Translations under genes and position numbers: made by a program | Assembly: GCA_028583405.1 (NCBI GenBank) | Contig: JAPTMU010000061.1 | Location: 569,764 to 633,763 of the forward strand | From: Pogonophryne albipinna | Taxonomy: Eukaryota > Chordata > Actinopteri > Perciformes > Artedidraconidae | DNA length: 64,000 nt | Direction: 5' to 3' | Part shown: piece after piece, positions 1 through 12,095 of the stretch | Position numbering within the stretch: the first letter of the stretch is position 1 | Layout: the number at the start of each line of letters is the position of its first letter | The notes under the pieces: model-generated | Told to the model about the DNA's origin: nothing | Seen by the model: only the letters and a program-made list of their open reading frames with translations | Databases searched by the model: none

Positions 1-265
1 TTTCACCTCACTTTTTTATTTAAATTCCAACGTTGGTCATGAAAAATATGTGTTTCTCTGTTGTCCACGTTATACATAGTTAAAAACATATGAAAGAGTT
101 AAAAGGACATTGATTCCAACCGATTTATTTATTCATGTACAACACATTATAAAACCCCAATAATACAAATACATAATCAATGGGGGGTTCATTTTACATG
201 TTGTCATCCAATCTGTTTTGATTCTAAAACTCGTTAAGCGCATGCTCCGTCCGCTCAGAAGACAA

Positions 266-319
266 CCAATCCCGTGCGAGCAACAGCACAGACATATTTG
301 CATCTGGTGAATATAAATA
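266..319 (+). promoter_or_regulatory. H2B-1 promoter (CCAAT, octamer, TATA)
   Basis: CCAAT lies at 266-270, a perfect ATTTGCAT octamer at 296-303 and TATAAATA at 312-319, upstream of the H2B ATG at 374. The octamer is the Oct-1 site known to drive S-phase transcription of vertebrate H2B genes. The same three-part arrangement recurs before the H2B at 35331. Confidence 0.88.
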
Positions 320-373
320 GGCCGCTCTGTGACGAAGAAGTCATTCTACTCTGTCGCACCTCTCTCTCTCATC

Positions 374-754
374 ATGCCTGCTGAAGCACCCGCCGTCAAA
401 GCGGCCAAGAAGGGCTCAAAGAAAGCCGTCGCTAAGAGCGTCAACAAGACCGGAAAGAAGAGGAGAAAGTCCAGGAAGGAGAGCTACGCCATCTACGTGT
501 ACAAGGTGATGAAGCAGGTCCACCCCGACACCGGCATCTCCTCCAAGGCCATGGGCATCATGAACTGCTTCGTGAGCGACATCTTTGAGCGCATCGCCGG
601 TGAGGCCTCTCGGCTGGCTCACTACAACAAGCGCCGCACCATCACCTCCAGGGAGATCCAGACCGCTGTCCGCCTGCTGCTGCCCGGAGAGCTGGCTAAA
701 CACGCCGTGTCTGAGGGCACCAAGGCCGTGACCAAGTACACCAGCTCCAAGTAA
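374..754 (+). CDS. Histone H2B (copy 1), intact
   Basis: Core histone H2B, 126 aa with Met. It pairs with H2A in the nucleosome. The basic N-terminal tail ([19 protein letters not shown]...) leads into [17 protein letters not shown], the histone fold, and the conserved end AVTKYTSSK with the usual ubiquitylation-site lysine. The open frame continues upstream to 329, but the ATG at 374 gives the canonical MP- start and sits about 55 bp after the TATA box. There is no intron and no poly(A) signal; a histone stem-loop follows at 785. H3 follows on the same strand. The copy at 35331 differs by only a few residues (APP for APA, SVSK for SVNK). Confidence 0.97.
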   Translation: MPAEAPAVKAAKKGSKKAVAKSVNKTGKKRRKSRKESYAIYVYKVMKQVHPDTGISSKAMGIMNCFVSDIFERIAGEASRLAHYNKRRTITSREIQTAVRLLLPGELAKHAVSEGTKAVTKYTSSK

Positions 755-784
755 ACTCTGCTGCTGACATACCAACAACACAAA

Positions 785-821
785 GGCTCTTTTAAGAGCC
801 ACCCAACCCATCCAAAGAGCT
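785..821 (+). terminator. H2B-1 histone 3' stem-loop and downstream element
   Basis: GGCTCTTTTAAGAGCC (785-800) is a 6-bp stem with a TTTT-type loop, followed by ACCCA. CAAAGAGCT at 813-821 is the purine-rich histone downstream element that pairs with U7 snRNA. Together they direct non-polyadenylated 3' end formation. Confidence 0.95.
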
Positions 822-1768
822 CATCCTGTTATACTCTATAACTACTCTACCAGAAATCTAAATAACTTAAATGTTATTTAATACAGAATGCTTTGTAAAG
901 CAAGATAAACCATGATTGAATATTGTTCATTCTTCAATAGAAGTGTTTATACCACCTCACTGGTGTTTGTTTTTCCAAAATGAAAATAAATACATTTCAC
1001 AATGTGAAGGAAAAGTGGTGGTTATTTTACTGCAATCCTGAGAGAAAATGCTAAGTGCTAATCTTTATCTTAGCAAATCTTTAGAGGAGACAAATGAACA
1101 CATTTGTTATTAAAAGTTGTCCCTCTGCCACCACAAACTCTAATGTGCTGTAACAACAATCCAAATGGTGTTTCTTGCTGACACTTAAAGCCTCCCTTGA
1201 CTTATTGATACCGGTAATACAAAGTGATGGGGTTTAATAAGAGAAGAGAATCATTTCACCAATCAGTAATGTCAAAAACACAAACGGAAAATGCTTTGCA
1301 AATGCTTGTGAAATAAATAATACATATAAACAACATTCATATGGGCACATACATTTCATATGGATAAGTGGGCTATATACCGACATCTTTCACACAAATA
1401 AACTCAAATACTTTTATAAGGTGATCTAATTTTACTGCAGAAGATCATGATTCATTTGACGTCTTACACTCACACTAAAAGCTGGTTCCATTTAAAGACT
1501 GTTTCTGCACACTACATTATTAATGAATTCATTCCTTTGGGTTGTAACTGATGTTAATTCTCATATTTAACTTTGGGGCAAATGTTTAGTGTTGATGATG
1601 AAATGATTCCTTTATTTCAGGGCGAGTTTTTCACTACAAATTAAATCATAGTTATACATTAGAAAATGACAGGGTTAGGGTTATATTATATTTAAGTCAC
1701 TATTTATTTCCCCCTAAACTAAAGTTCATTTTGAGGATCATCCCCTGTGGAGGAGTGGATTACATTGT
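822..1768. other. H2B-H3 spacer
   Basis: AT-rich spacer with no convincing ORF. Roughly 1012-1493 is present here but absent from the equivalent spacer after the H2B at 35331; the rest aligns closely between the two units. Confidence 0.6.
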
Positions 1769-1850
1769 CCAATAGTAAAGCAGCTACAGCGCACGTGTCT
1801 CCCGGCATGCACCAATCAGCGAGGCCCTGCTCCGGCAGCTCCTTTATAAA
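1769..1850 (+). promoter_or_regulatory. H3-1 promoter (two CCAAT, TATA)
   Basis: CCAAT at 1769-1773 and CCAATCAG at 1812-1819 precede TATAAA at 1845-1850, about 60 bp before the H3 ATG at 1909. The same layout occurs before the H3 at 36380. Confidence 0.85.
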
Positions 1851-1899
1851 GCCGCTGCTCACAGAAACACAGCACTCCTTCTCTCGCTGTGAACACTGA

Positions 1900-2319
<420 letters not shown>

Positions 2320-2351
2320 ACTGACCTGAGACCAGAACACCGAAACACAAC

Positions 2352-2387
2352 GGCTCTTTTAAGAGCCACACACACTTTCAAAGAGTT
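2352..2387 (+). terminator. H3-1 histone 3' stem-loop and downstream element
   Basis: GGCTCTTTTAAGAGCC at 2352-2367 followed by ACACA, with CAAAGAGTT at 2379-2387 as the U7-type downstream element. Confidence 0.94.
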
Positions 2388-3939
2388 ACAATCCTACTCA
2401 TTATTATGATGACACTGGTTCATATTATTTTTGGTTAGCTGTACCGTGATGAATGAAACAGGTTGTTGTTTACTGAAGTTACAAAGACATTAAAATGTGA
2501 GTAATAGATCAGTGTAAACACAACGTATGTCAATTATGGATCAAACTATTTAAATTATTTATTAAAAGTTCTAAAACCCAAGAGCCACAAGGGATACTTA
2601 TATTCCTTAATAACTTTGGGGGAAGGTTGTTTTAAGTTTACTAAAAGATATCGTTATAACTTGTTCACTTTAAACACTATGAACAGGTGAGTAATAATAA
2701 TGGATGTATTTTGTAAGCGCTCTTACAGGTGCTCAGAGTCGCTTTACAGAGATGGTGAAAAGAACAAGTACATATGGTTGAAGTCAAATTAAAAGTAAGC
2801 AATAACAACAGCCACACATTAAAAACCAGATTGAAGAAGTGAAGTTCTTTGAAGGTGGTGAAGTGAAGTTCTTTGAAGGTTGTGAGGTCAGTATTGAGTT
2901 TTTTATTCTGTCAGTAAATTATCCAAATGAAATGTTTTTCATCATTTTAGTCAACCTGAGGACCACAGATGGAAATGAGCTATTAGCTATAATCTGGCAT
3001 ATTGCATCTCTTCTCTTTGCTGAGATTCATGTATTTGTATGCATGGTCCTTCTATAAATAAATACATACATAAATAACCCTAAACAAATTAATTGTACCT
3101 TTTAATATTGACCTTACATGGTCGCCAACGTTAGCTTCACTTCAGAAAATCAAATCTGTTGTGAGAAAAAACAAATAATTGTTTATAGATAGGAACTTGC
3201 CATCCTACTGAAAAACAGTCGGATAGAGATTTAACGGCATAGTTTAGTCCAACGTTTCATTTGATTGGTTTATCCTTATTAACACATGTCATTATTTGAA
3301 AGGTAATCAAGCCAAGAACCATTCATTTAACAATGTTACAACAGAACATTGAATATAAACTTTAACTAATGTAAAAGTATAAACGGTACTAAAATAATAA
3401 AAGGCCATAATATAGTTTGTTACTATGCCAATAGAAAAAAAGTTAATGTGATTAAGGCAAAGTGACAAAACGGATAATATGGATTACTTGACTGTATTTT
3501 GCTTTAGTGAAATTGTTCTCCCACCAAGATGTTTGATGCATCAGTAAAATAAGAAAGCAAGTTTTAGATTCATTTCACAACAGAGTCAACTATTTCCTAA
3601 AGAATATGACATCAATCTCATAACGGAACAATTGATGAAGAATATGCTTAAGACTTCCTGATCATTCAAAATGTACAAAACACATGTAAGTATTATTGGT
3701 GATTTCTATCATATTGTATTAGCTTGAAACAGAACTTTTTCACAGTTATGATAAGTTTGTATTCAAACTGTGTATTTTGTTATTATTAATATCAACTTTA
3801 GACTATTTAAAATCGATTTAGTTTTTTTGTTTGTAATTTAAAAGCTATCAAAAATAGTTCAGATATGTTTTAAACCTATTGACAATACACATTTATTTGA
3901 TTAAATATCGTCAAAGAAATTGAAAATGACAAACAGCTT
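2388..3939. other. H3-H2A spacer, first part
   Basis: AT-rich, with no gene recognised. A 20-bp motif containing gaagtgaagttctttgaagg occurs twice in tandem near 2836-2880 (once in the paralogous spacer at 37313). Homology with the second unit stops at 2918 (tcagtaaa), where the other copy switches to LINE sequence. The 72-codon ORF at 2839-3057 is not conserved there and is not called as a gene. Confidence 0.5.
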
Positions 3940-4400
3940 TGGGGTACATCAGAAGACCTTTATTTGTCCCAGACAGCAAAGTTACATAATACACAATATC
4001 AGCACTTCCATTTTAAAATAAAACATGATCAAAAAACAGGAACACATTCAGGGGGATATAAATATGAGGAGTACGTCCACCCTCAGACTCATCCCTCCTC
4101 GGACAGTCCTCTGTGGCTGGAGCCGTCAGGCTGAACAGCCAGGGGCCAAACCTGGAACCAAGTAACAGTAACTGTACTGTTTGTACAAACACCTGCACAC
4201 TTACATGTCAATATATCTAACAATCAGAACCCAAATATCTATTTATCACAACAGTTACTATATTATTTTATTTGTGTATCATTTTTTATCCTTATGAATC
4301 TGAACTGTCCTGTTTTTCACTCTCACTCTGTTTCTGCTTTCAATCCTGAATATCCACAAACAGGGATGAATAAAGGTCCATCTTATCCTACCTTATTTAT
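3940..4400. repeat. Possible degraded mobile element
   Basis: The stretch begins with agaagacctttatttgtccc and ends with gggatgaataaaggtcca followed by cttatcctacctta. These resemble the simple-repeat-tailed ends of fish retroelements. No TIR, TSD or coding potential was established, so the class is uncertain. Confidence 0.3.
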
Positions 4401-4755
4401 GAAATAAGTGTAACATGTCGAAGGAAGTGTGGTAGATACCAAGGAAACATAGAGTTAGATGCAGATTCTTGTAGCAGCAAAAGATGGAATAACTAAGAAG
4501 CAGGCAGTATCAGTAATAATCTCAACGAGGAATGTATCGCACAACAATGTGGAAAGAGATTTTCAAGAGGTAACAAATAAATAAAACAAGAATGAATCAG
4601 AACTAAACAGTTTCATAACATCCTGCTCTTACATGTACAAGTAGTACTAATAAGTGATATTAGATATAATGATATAACACTCGGTCTGGGACATCCTTAT
4701 CCACCTTTTCATGATAATGTAGTAGCAACTGGAAGAAGACGTGAGCTTCCTTCTG

Positions 4756-5254
<499 letters not shown>

Positions 5255-5285
5255 ACACCCTGATCCCGCTTCAACAAACAACAAA

Positions 5286-5323
5286 GGCTCTTTTAAGAGC
5301 CACACACTTCTATCCAGAGAGCT
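5286..5323 (+). terminator. H2A-1 histone 3' stem-loop and downstream element
   Basis: GGCTCTTTTAAGAGCC at 5286-5301 and CAGAGAGCT at 5315-5323, preceded by the H2A-type 3' leader ccctgatcccgcttcaaca that recurs at other H2A 3' ends here. Confidence 0.94.
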
Positions 5324-5329
5324 TTCCTT

Positions 5330-6690
5330 CATCGAACACTTACATCTATTTAATCAACGACTATGTCTTATTTGTAGTTTCCACTACCCTGATGTGTAAT
5401 GATGTATCATGTAGTGTAACTGCTTTTTCAACACTTATTTCTAACCTGAGAAAATCTGGACAATGCATTTCCATGATGCCAAAGCCCCCTGATGGTCAAA
5501 ACTACAATAAATACATGGTACAGATAATCATTTTCAGCCGGTTTAATATTCAGGTTTACTCAATAACAGCTTTCTTCAGTGTGGCTTTATCAGAAATATT
5601 AAATAAAAGGGACAAAACTCAAATATAAATGCCAATATTATTAAATAAGTACTGTGGAATCTGCTGCATGTGCATCAAGCATTAATAACTGATCAGACAC
5701 TCCATGAATGTGTGCATAGATAGTTTAATGGAGTTCATGGTGTGCAGTGTTTTATTAGTAAGCAGTGGTATAACAAGTCTACATCCAGTTGTAAGAAAAT
5801 AGCAGTAATGTTTCCTCAGAGTAACACTTTGAAAATCTCTTTCCATGTAGTACACTTCATCTTCTACACACAGTGGTATAGGGCAGTCTATGGTGGAAAA
5901 CAGCAGGGACAAAGTGAAACTGAAAAATGAATTAACACGGGAGAATCGAGTCAGTTTTACAAACAGATGCATAATTATATTTGTCAGAAAGTATTTGCTG
6001 TACAGCTCTTACTCGTAAACAGTGTCTTTCTTACGGGTAAAAGCTGTGCTTCCTAAGGTAGGAGTGATATCTAATGTCTTATCTAATTATTTATCACTGG
6101 TTGGTCTTGGTTGGTTTCCCTAGCTACATTTACCATTTTCTGTAATTTATTTATTTATAACGTGATCTTCAAGTCGAAAGATTGAATACTTTCCACCTGA
6201 TTCTTATACATCATTTTTCAGAGTGTGTTAACAAAGTTTGCAATGATTGAGATTCCTAAGGTGTTCTTAAAGAATACGGATACTTTAATACAACTTCCTT
6301 ACAAATATCAGTGAAACTTGCACTTTACAAATGCCACAGAGTCATCAGTTCGTATCAATCAACCAATGAAATGCCTTTCTGATGAGGGTCTTCTGCTTGT
6401 TGCTGGGCAGGTTTTGTACAGTGGCTTCTTTTGAACATCCTGTTAACGACTCTCTCCATAATAAAGAAAAGTACACATACAAATATATTACCAATTATAC
6501 TTAATAACAGTGTAGCATCATCAGAAATAACAAGAAAAGGGACAAAGATCAAACAATTAAACAAAATTGTCAATATCAATACATAATGGTGTGGTATCTG
6601 CTGCATGTGCATCAAGCATGCCACCCCCCCTTGTTTTAGGAATTGGTTATTTAAATGTGACTTTGTGATGAAACATTTTTTTGTTCACTC
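5330..6690. other. Gene-poor spacer with a diverged direct repeat
   Basis: No gene recognised. About 5570-5690 and 6510-6620 are diverged direct repeats; both end in atctgctgcatgtgcatcaa. Short ORFs on both strands show no family features. Confidence 0.45.
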
Positions 6691-6695
6691 TTCAG

Positions 6696-7843
6696 ATTCA
6701 AGGAGGGTCTTTCAGCCCTTCAGTTTTTAAACGCACTACAGCAACACCCTACTCTGCTGGCCCCGGTCCTGTGCCACTCTGAAAAGCGACTTACTGCTCT
6801 GGAACTTGAGCGACTCTTCAAGCCTGACCTCAGTCCACCAGGGAGTAACGGCCCGTCCACACACAGGCATGAAACAAATCTTGAAAAATCTTGATGCTGG
6901 GCGTGTCTGAAGCTTGGCGATTTTTTGCGAGCAACGCGACCAACCAATCACATGAATCTCCCGCCCCCGACATACAAAGCAATAGCAATGTTAAAACGAA
7001 GTAAACTGGATATAAACTCCCCAAACAGGCGAAAACCTACCAATTTCACCCACTGTCTCTGCCACCTCCCTCCATGCCTGGTTTCTCCGGTTTGTATCCC
7101 GGTAAATAGTTCTGGTCGTAAAGAACCGGGTGATTTGCTACCGTAATTTCTCGTTTGGAATATGAGGAAATGAACTGCGGTCTGGCTCCCCCAGCTTGCA
7201 CGCGGTTTGATTGGCTAGCGCTTGTACTGGCAGGATTTGCATAAACGGGATTTGATTGGCTGATGCCAGCTTCGAAAGCATCGGGAGCATCAAAAGTTGA
7301 ACATTGCTCAACTTTTGATGCTCACGATGCTTGCAAAGCCATGCTCCGCTCCCCACAATGCAGTTCGGTGAAGATTCAAAATATTGTACGTCACCCCATT
7401 CAAGTGAATGGGCGAAGCTTTGAAAGATTTGTTTCATGCCTGTGTGTGGACGGGCCGTAGGGAAAGTCAAACTTTGGGCTACTGGGCAGACTATCTCCTC
7501 GATTGTGAAGGTTTGTAAATCGCTGTTTTTATAACTATTTCAGGAAACACATTGCCAAAATGTATCTGAACATGTTATCTTTGCAGAAAGCCAGACTGCT
7601 GTGTCTTTGGAGGATGTTTTGATGTTTGCGACTGGGCTGACTTCATTTCCCCCATCTGGATTTGAACCATCGCCAGGAATAGAGTTCCTTGATGACTCTC
7701 CATTCCCAATGGCAAACACATGTTCCAACACATTGAAACTACCACTCCTTGACGCATACAATGTGTTTAAGTCCCAAATGGACTTTGGAATGCAAAATTC
7801 TCCAGGATTAGTTTTTAAGTCATGTGACTGGATGACCCATTGA
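6696..7843 (+). pseudogene. HECT-type E3 ubiquitin ligase fragment (G2E3-like), MITE-disrupted
   Basis: Two C-terminal exons of a HECT-domain gene. The first exon (acceptor ttcag ending 6695) reads [20 protein letters not shown] up to 6848, is interrupted by a MITE, and resumes at 7458-7510 as ESQTLGYWADYLLDCE with a GT donor. The last exon (acceptor ttgcag ending 7586) reads LEDVLMFATGLTSFPPSGFE...FPMANTCSNTLKLPL...FKSQMDFGMQNSPG and stops at 7843. This is the C-lobe pattern of the G2E3-like HECT proteins that are multicopy in fish. Upstream exons are missing and the MITE breaks the frame, so it is a relic. Retained splice sites show it came from genomic duplication, not retrocopying. Confidence 0.72.
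6849..7457. mobile_element. MITE family A, copy 1 (609 bp)
   Basis: Terminal inverted repeats start CGGCCCGTCCACACACAGGC and end with the complement (…GGACGGGCCG). It is flanked by TAA (6846-6848) and TAG (7458-7460), close to a 3-bp target duplication. A 36-bp near-perfect palindrome near 7287-7322 (gcatcaaaagttgaa…) lies inside. The interior closely matches the element at 41400-41990. TIRs with a 3-bp TSD suggest a PIF/Harbinger-like non-autonomous element. It carries no transposase. Confidence 0.8.
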
Positions 7844-7849
7844 GTACAG

Positions 7850-8500
7850 ACTCTATGAAGGTTGTTCATATAGTCGTTGTTAGATGTGAGCATGTTTTTT
7901 TTCTTTCTCAAAGCTCATGCTGTCCATTTAGTTTGGGACAAAATCAAAGTATTGTTCTATACCTATACAATTTTTATAAATACTCTGAACTTTGCTATAC
8001 TTATTTCACATTGCCACCCATAGCTTCTTTGTTGTAAATCAGTCATTCTCAGGTTTCCAGTGAGTCCACATGGTTGAAATAAGACTTATACAGAAATGTT
8101 CTTTCTGCACACAATTACGCACACAACATAACCTTGTTTGTGCTTGCTAATTGGAGCGTTGTTTGTTGTTATTCCAGTTATATTTTATAATGATTAAGAT
8201 ATTTATTTTATGACTATGCTGTGATTTGGTGATGTATAAATGACATTGAAACAAATATTGTGATTGGCTGGAAACCATGTTCATTTCAAAATGCTGTTTT
8301 TATTTTAAAATGTATTGGAATATCTTTTTTCTAAATAGAACCAGTCTTCAGATGAACAGGTACCATAATCATTTGGATACATCACAGGGGAAAGAGTAAA
8401 TGCAGTCTGACAAACCATGAAACCAAGCATTGTTGAGCCCTGAAATCTGATTTGGAGTGGTGAAACAGTGCTACTGTACTTCTGAATACCTTTTCGATTA
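7850..8500. other. Spacer without recognised genes
   Basis: AT-rich sequence downstream of the HECT relic; nothing recognisable. Confidence 0.4.
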
Positions 8501-8502
8501 TT

Positions 8503-8697
8503 TTATAACTGAGCATATTCTTTCAGCTTCATGTACAGTTCTGATGCAGTCTCCCAGTTCTCTGGCTTCTGTAGGTCATTGCGCTCCATAGCAAAGTCCA
8601 AGTACTCCCGCATGTGTTGGTCCCCACATGGAGCTAGAGACAGGCTTGTCTCAGGAACAGCATCCAATTCTGCCTGTTCAATCTCAAATCCACAGTC
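8503..8697 (-). pseudogene. Unidentified exon-like open frame
   Basis: On the minus strand, a ctccag acceptor-like sequence is followed by an open frame containing REYLDFAMERNDLQKPENWE and KLKEYAQL, then a TAA at 8503-8505. The composition (charged, helical, no low complexity) looks like real protein, but I do not recognise the family. The orphan H2B 3' end begins immediately beyond it at 8711. It could be the last exon of a lost gene. Confidence 0.35.
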
Positions 8698-8710
8698 CCT
8701 GGAGCCAAAT

Positions 8711-8777
8711 CACCAGCTCCAAGTAAACTCTGCTGCTGACATACCAACAACACAAAGGCTCTTTTAAGAGCCACCCA
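8711..8777 (+). pseudogene. Orphan H2B 3' end with stem-loop
   Basis: Matches the last codons of H2B (accagctccaagtaa), its 3' leader and the stem-loop GGCTCTTTTAAGAGCC (8757-8772), then diverges. No H2B body precedes it and no downstream element follows. It is a duplicated 3' fragment, not a gene. Confidence 0.85.
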
Positions 8778-8869
8778 CTACATCTATAGACGTGTTCCTC
8801 TGTTTTGAATAAGTGTCTTGCACGATCCATGACTCAAATAGATGATATGTAAATCACTTTATATTATGT

Positions 8870-8945
8870 TGTGTGAGCTTATACTGTACAGCACTTTGGT
8901 CTGAAGGTTTTAAAGTGCTATAAATAAAGTTGGGTTGGACTTGAC
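8870..8945 (+). repeat. LINE-type 3' tail remnant
   Basis: tactgtacagcactttggtc…aaagtgctataaataaagtt resembles the conserved 3' ends of fish LINEs. A similar tail occurs at 59750-59820. Confidence 0.4.
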
Positions 8946-9309
8946 ATGAAATACGTAAACTGTTCAAAGAAGCCACTTTCCACAATTGCTCAGGCAAAAC
9001 AACTTGTGCATAATTTAAAGACGAGGTGGTAGTACGAATAGCCGTAGAGACATGCCGTGCTGTACTTCCTCTTTATTTTTCATCTGAATGCATTATATCT
9101 GTCCAACAGCACCCTCTGGATACAACAGGACACACCACGTGGTTATTTTACTATTTAATATCAGCATCAGGAAAGCCCTAAACTTTCATCATTGACCCTG
9201 GAAAGATTATCAATTGCTTTTTTTCATCTGGTCAAGCCCAATAATATCACTTGTTTTGTGTGTCATGCCAGACAACTCTAGGCAACCTTTCATACACCAC
9301 TTCAATTAG

Positions 9310-9660
9310 AAGATGTTACTTTTTTATTTTTAAAACTGTCTTAAATTGTTTTGTAATAGACATACACAAACCACTACATAAAAACATGTACACACAACTC
9401 ATAAATACATACTTAAACACAACAGAACAGTATTTCAGACGGCAGAAAGGGAATTGTCCGATCAGCCTTTGTTCAGTCACAGACTCAGTATGCTCCATGG
9501 TAGTCTGTGACTTGTCGAGGCTTTCTCTTCTCCTTAGCTCGGTTCCGATATGTTTTGTTTTGGTACAACTGTTAATTATTGTTTGATGTATTACCACGGT
9601 GCATCTGGTCTTCCATATCTGCATACAAGGGACGCAGAAGAAAACACTTTGGGGCTTTCA
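9310..9660 (-). mobile_element. Tx1-like LINE ORF2 C-terminal fragment
   Basis: The minus strand encodes KTRCTVVIHQTIINS…TELRRRESLDKSQ, homologous to the end of the LINE ORF2 at 37374-38030 (KTRCKMVLNQTIINSG…LRRRKTLDKSQ), followed by a 3' UTR and an A-rich end near 9316. It is 5'-truncated and clearly more diverged than the copies at 25 and 38 kb, so it comes from a sister family or an older insertion. Confidence 0.7.
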
Positions 9661-9669
9661 ATAAGTGAT

Positions 9670-10550
9670 AGAATATATCCACCATATTTGTATTCGTTTA
9701 TTTAAAACAAATATATATATACTTTGAAGTCCATTCCATTTAAAGGTGTATATTCATTTATGAAATCAGCATATACTAATTTGCTTTATTTTAAGAGTAT
9801 GCCGAACACAAATACATGAGAGAAAGAAACAAGCACCTTTAACCGGTGTTAAATAATAAATAAAGTTAAAATCCTAGTCAGACATGTGTGGAGCCAAAAC
9901 ACCTAAGAAGCCTATTTAAAGTCTCTAATCTTCTGAGTCTAAAGTTTATTAAAGGTCTTTCTTTGAGCACATTTAGTGATTTTATTGTAATAGTCTTTAA
10001 TGAGTGTAACAAATAACTCTAAAGTAATCAAGTTTCTCAAAAACAGCCCCCGATTTAAATGTTCGTGTGTTTTTTGTAAATGCGTTTCTGCTGTGTCTTT
10101 TAAAGTTAAACATACGAAATTAAAAGACTCAAAATGTATAAATAAAAATCATAAAAGTGATATGATAAACTATAGATGAATACACTTTATATGATTGACG
10201 TGTTATCGGAAAAAATAAATGTACTTGCATACTGTAAATCACTCCAGCAGGCAAACGGCAGGTTACTTAGTTTTCTGAAGAAGAAAAGATAGGCCTACAT
10301 GTTATCAAAGTGTTGAATTAAGTTAAATTATCCTAAATTAGTGAAGTGTAAAAGAAAACATACCGACTCTCTATCAGAACCGGAGTACAATCCCACGACT
10401 CTTTTGAGTGTGTTTGCAGAGACAAAACTAACCTCTGTTTAACATTAACATATTTATATTAGTAACCTTTTTTTAGGTTAGGTCTTTAACCAAACATCTT
10501 ATTTATATGCCAGACTAGTTTAAGTCGAATTTTAAAGTATTTTAAAGCAT
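9670..10550. other. H1 upstream spacer
   Basis: AT-rich with no genes. Homology to the 5' flanks of the other two H1 copies begins near 10550. Confidence 0.5.
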
Positions 10551-10559
10551 TTAAGAGGG

Positions 10560-10771
10560 AAATTAGAGAGGAAAGTCACATATTTGCGACTCACACGGCA
10601 GCATTTGAGGGAGGTCGAAAGGCTTCCCATTAAAATCATAACACAATATTGAGGTCAATTTCACTTTTACATGAAGAGAAACTCCTTTGCTATCGTTTAA
10701 GGTGAATTTTACAATATATTGTTTCCTCCAGGTGTGATTTTATTACATTTGTTCGTGAAGAGAAAACACAA
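10560..10771 (+). promoter_or_regulatory. H1-1 upstream block and H1 box
   Basis: The H1 box AAACACAA is at 10764-10771, the element typical of replication-dependent H1 promoters. A distal block at about 10560-10640 (gagaggaaagtcac…cacacggcagcatttga…) recurs inverted upstream of the H1 copies at 40.4 and 50.9 kb. Confidence 0.7.
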
Positions 10772-10912
10772 AGTGGCACAGTATGCCTGCTGCTCCTGTG
10801 AGACAGGCTGCGATTGAGTCTCTACGGTTCTCATGGTGTGTTTAAGTTCCGCTCTTTGCTGGGATTTCTCTCTCCGTCTCCCCGAGTCCAGAGAATCCAC
10901 TTTGAAAGCAAC

Positions 10913-11548
10913 ATGGCAGAATCAGCTCCCGCCGCCGCCGCACCGGCCAAGTCCCCGAGTAAGAGAGCCACCAAGCCGAAGAAGGTGGGCCCCAGCGCCG
11001 CTGATCTCGTGCTGAAAGCCGTCACCGCCTCCAAGGAGCGTAAAGGGATTTCCTATGTCGCCCTGAAGAAAGAGCTGGCCGTTAAAGGCATCGACAACGC
11101 CAACCAGGTGAAACGCGCCGTGAAGAAGTTGGTGGAGAATGGAGACCTGGTGCAGGTCAAGGGATCCGGAGCCAGCGGCTCCTTCAAGGCAGCCAAGCCC
11201 GCCGAAAAGCCCAATAAGGTAGCGAAGAAGCCCGCAGCCAAAGCCAAGAAGCCGGCAGCAGCAGCAGCGAAAAAACCCGCCGCTAAGAAGCCAGCAGCCA
11301 AGAAGGCAGTAACACCCAAGAAGGCGCAGAAGCCTGCTACTCCTGCAAAGAAAACCCCCGTGAAGAAGATCACTAAGAGCCCGAAGAAGGTGGCGGCCAA
11401 GAAGGCAGCACCCAAGAAGGCAGCGACCCCCAAGAAGGCAGCGACCCCCAAGAAGACCTTAACCTCCAAGAAAGCTGTGAAGAAGGCGGTTAAACCAGCT
11501 GCCAAAGCAGCGAAGAAGGCACCAGCCAGGAAAGCAGCGAAGAAGTAA
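10913..11548 (+). CDS. Linker histone H1, intact
   Basis: Linker histone, 211 aa. It binds the nucleosome dyad and linker DNA. A short Ala/Pro/Lys tail with SPSK is followed by the winged-helix globular domain at about residues 27-98 ([20 protein letters not shown] … [16 protein letters not shown]), then a ~110-residue Lys/Ala/Pro tail with repeated PKKA, TPKK and KSPKK phosphorylation-type motifs. ATG 10913 gives the H1-type MAESAP start; the open frame reaches 10814 without homology. It is intronless with an H1 box upstream and a stem-loop downstream. It is the only undamaged H1 of the three here; its closest paralog (49983-50588) is inverted and frameshifted. Confidence 0.96.
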   Translation: MAESAPAAAAPAKSPSKRATKPKKVGPSAADLVLKAVTASKERKGISYVALKKELAVKGIDNANQVKRAVKKLVENGDLVQVKGSGASGSFKAAKPAEKPNKVAKKPAAKAKKPAAAAAKKPAAKKPAAKKAVTPKKAQKPATPAKKTPVKKITKSPKKVAAKKAAPKKAATPKKAATPKKTLTSKKAVKKAVKPAAKAAKKAPARKAAKK

Positions 11549-11574
11549 ACAGACCATCTGCTTCATCTCCAAAA

Positions 11575-11612
11575 GGCTCTTTTAAGAGCCACCCACATAC
11601 ACCAAAAGAGCA
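11575..11612 (+). terminator. H1-1 histone 3' stem-loop and downstream element
   Basis: GGCTCTTTTAAGAGCC at 11575-11590 with ACCCA after it, and CAAAAGAGCA at 11603-11612 as the U7-type element. Confidence 0.93.
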
Positions 11613-12095
11613 CTTCTCCTGATTTAATATTACATGTTTATATTTTGCAACACCAGAGTACCTTACTTTGTACAAGAAGTTAATTAACTGATATAAAGAT
11701 GACTTGAATGAAACGTGAATAACATGTTACCTGGTATACTACATTCATCTATTTCCTCTTAGTATAATACATTTCATTATGTTGTTATTAAGACATCTAC
11801 TTACATATTCTCTCTAAAACATTATCCTTTACATGTACATTATTTCCTATAGACATTGTTTTAAAATACATATTTCATAATGACATACTATTATATTAAA
11901 ACGTGTCTTTACTACACATGAACTATTACCCTCACCCCCCTCTGCAGCTGGACAGACAGCGGAGCTCCTTCTCCCACAGACTGATCCAGCGTCTCCTCCG
12001 GCTGGCAGAGAGCTTACTTTAGCTTCTCCCTCTCCAGAACCATGAACCCTCTGCACAACAGCAGCCTTGCACATCTGTCATTTATATACTTGGTA
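11613..12095. repeat. H1 3' flank, inverted copy of 49440-49910
   Basis: Aligns in reverse complement with the 3' flank of the H1 at 49983-50588, including a GC-rich piece (about 11935-12070: ctgcagctggacagacagcg, agccggaggagacg in complement). No gene is recognised in it. The LINE insertion begins where this homology pauses. Confidence 0.75.

Noticed and set aside
416..811. 131-codon minus-strand ORF over H2B (and the similar ones over the other H2B, H2A and H3 genes)
   Set aside because: Antisense shadow of strongly biased histone codons; low-complexity and without family features.
2839..3057. 72-codon ORF starting MKFFEGGEVKFFEG
   Set aside because: Its start is a 20-bp tandem repeat, and the paralogous spacer has only one copy and no ORF.
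11850..12074. 75-codon ORF CKAAVVQRVHGSGEGE in the H1 flank, present in both arms
   Set aside because: Conserved only because the flank is duplicated; the arms differ by a six-base unit and no family is recognised.
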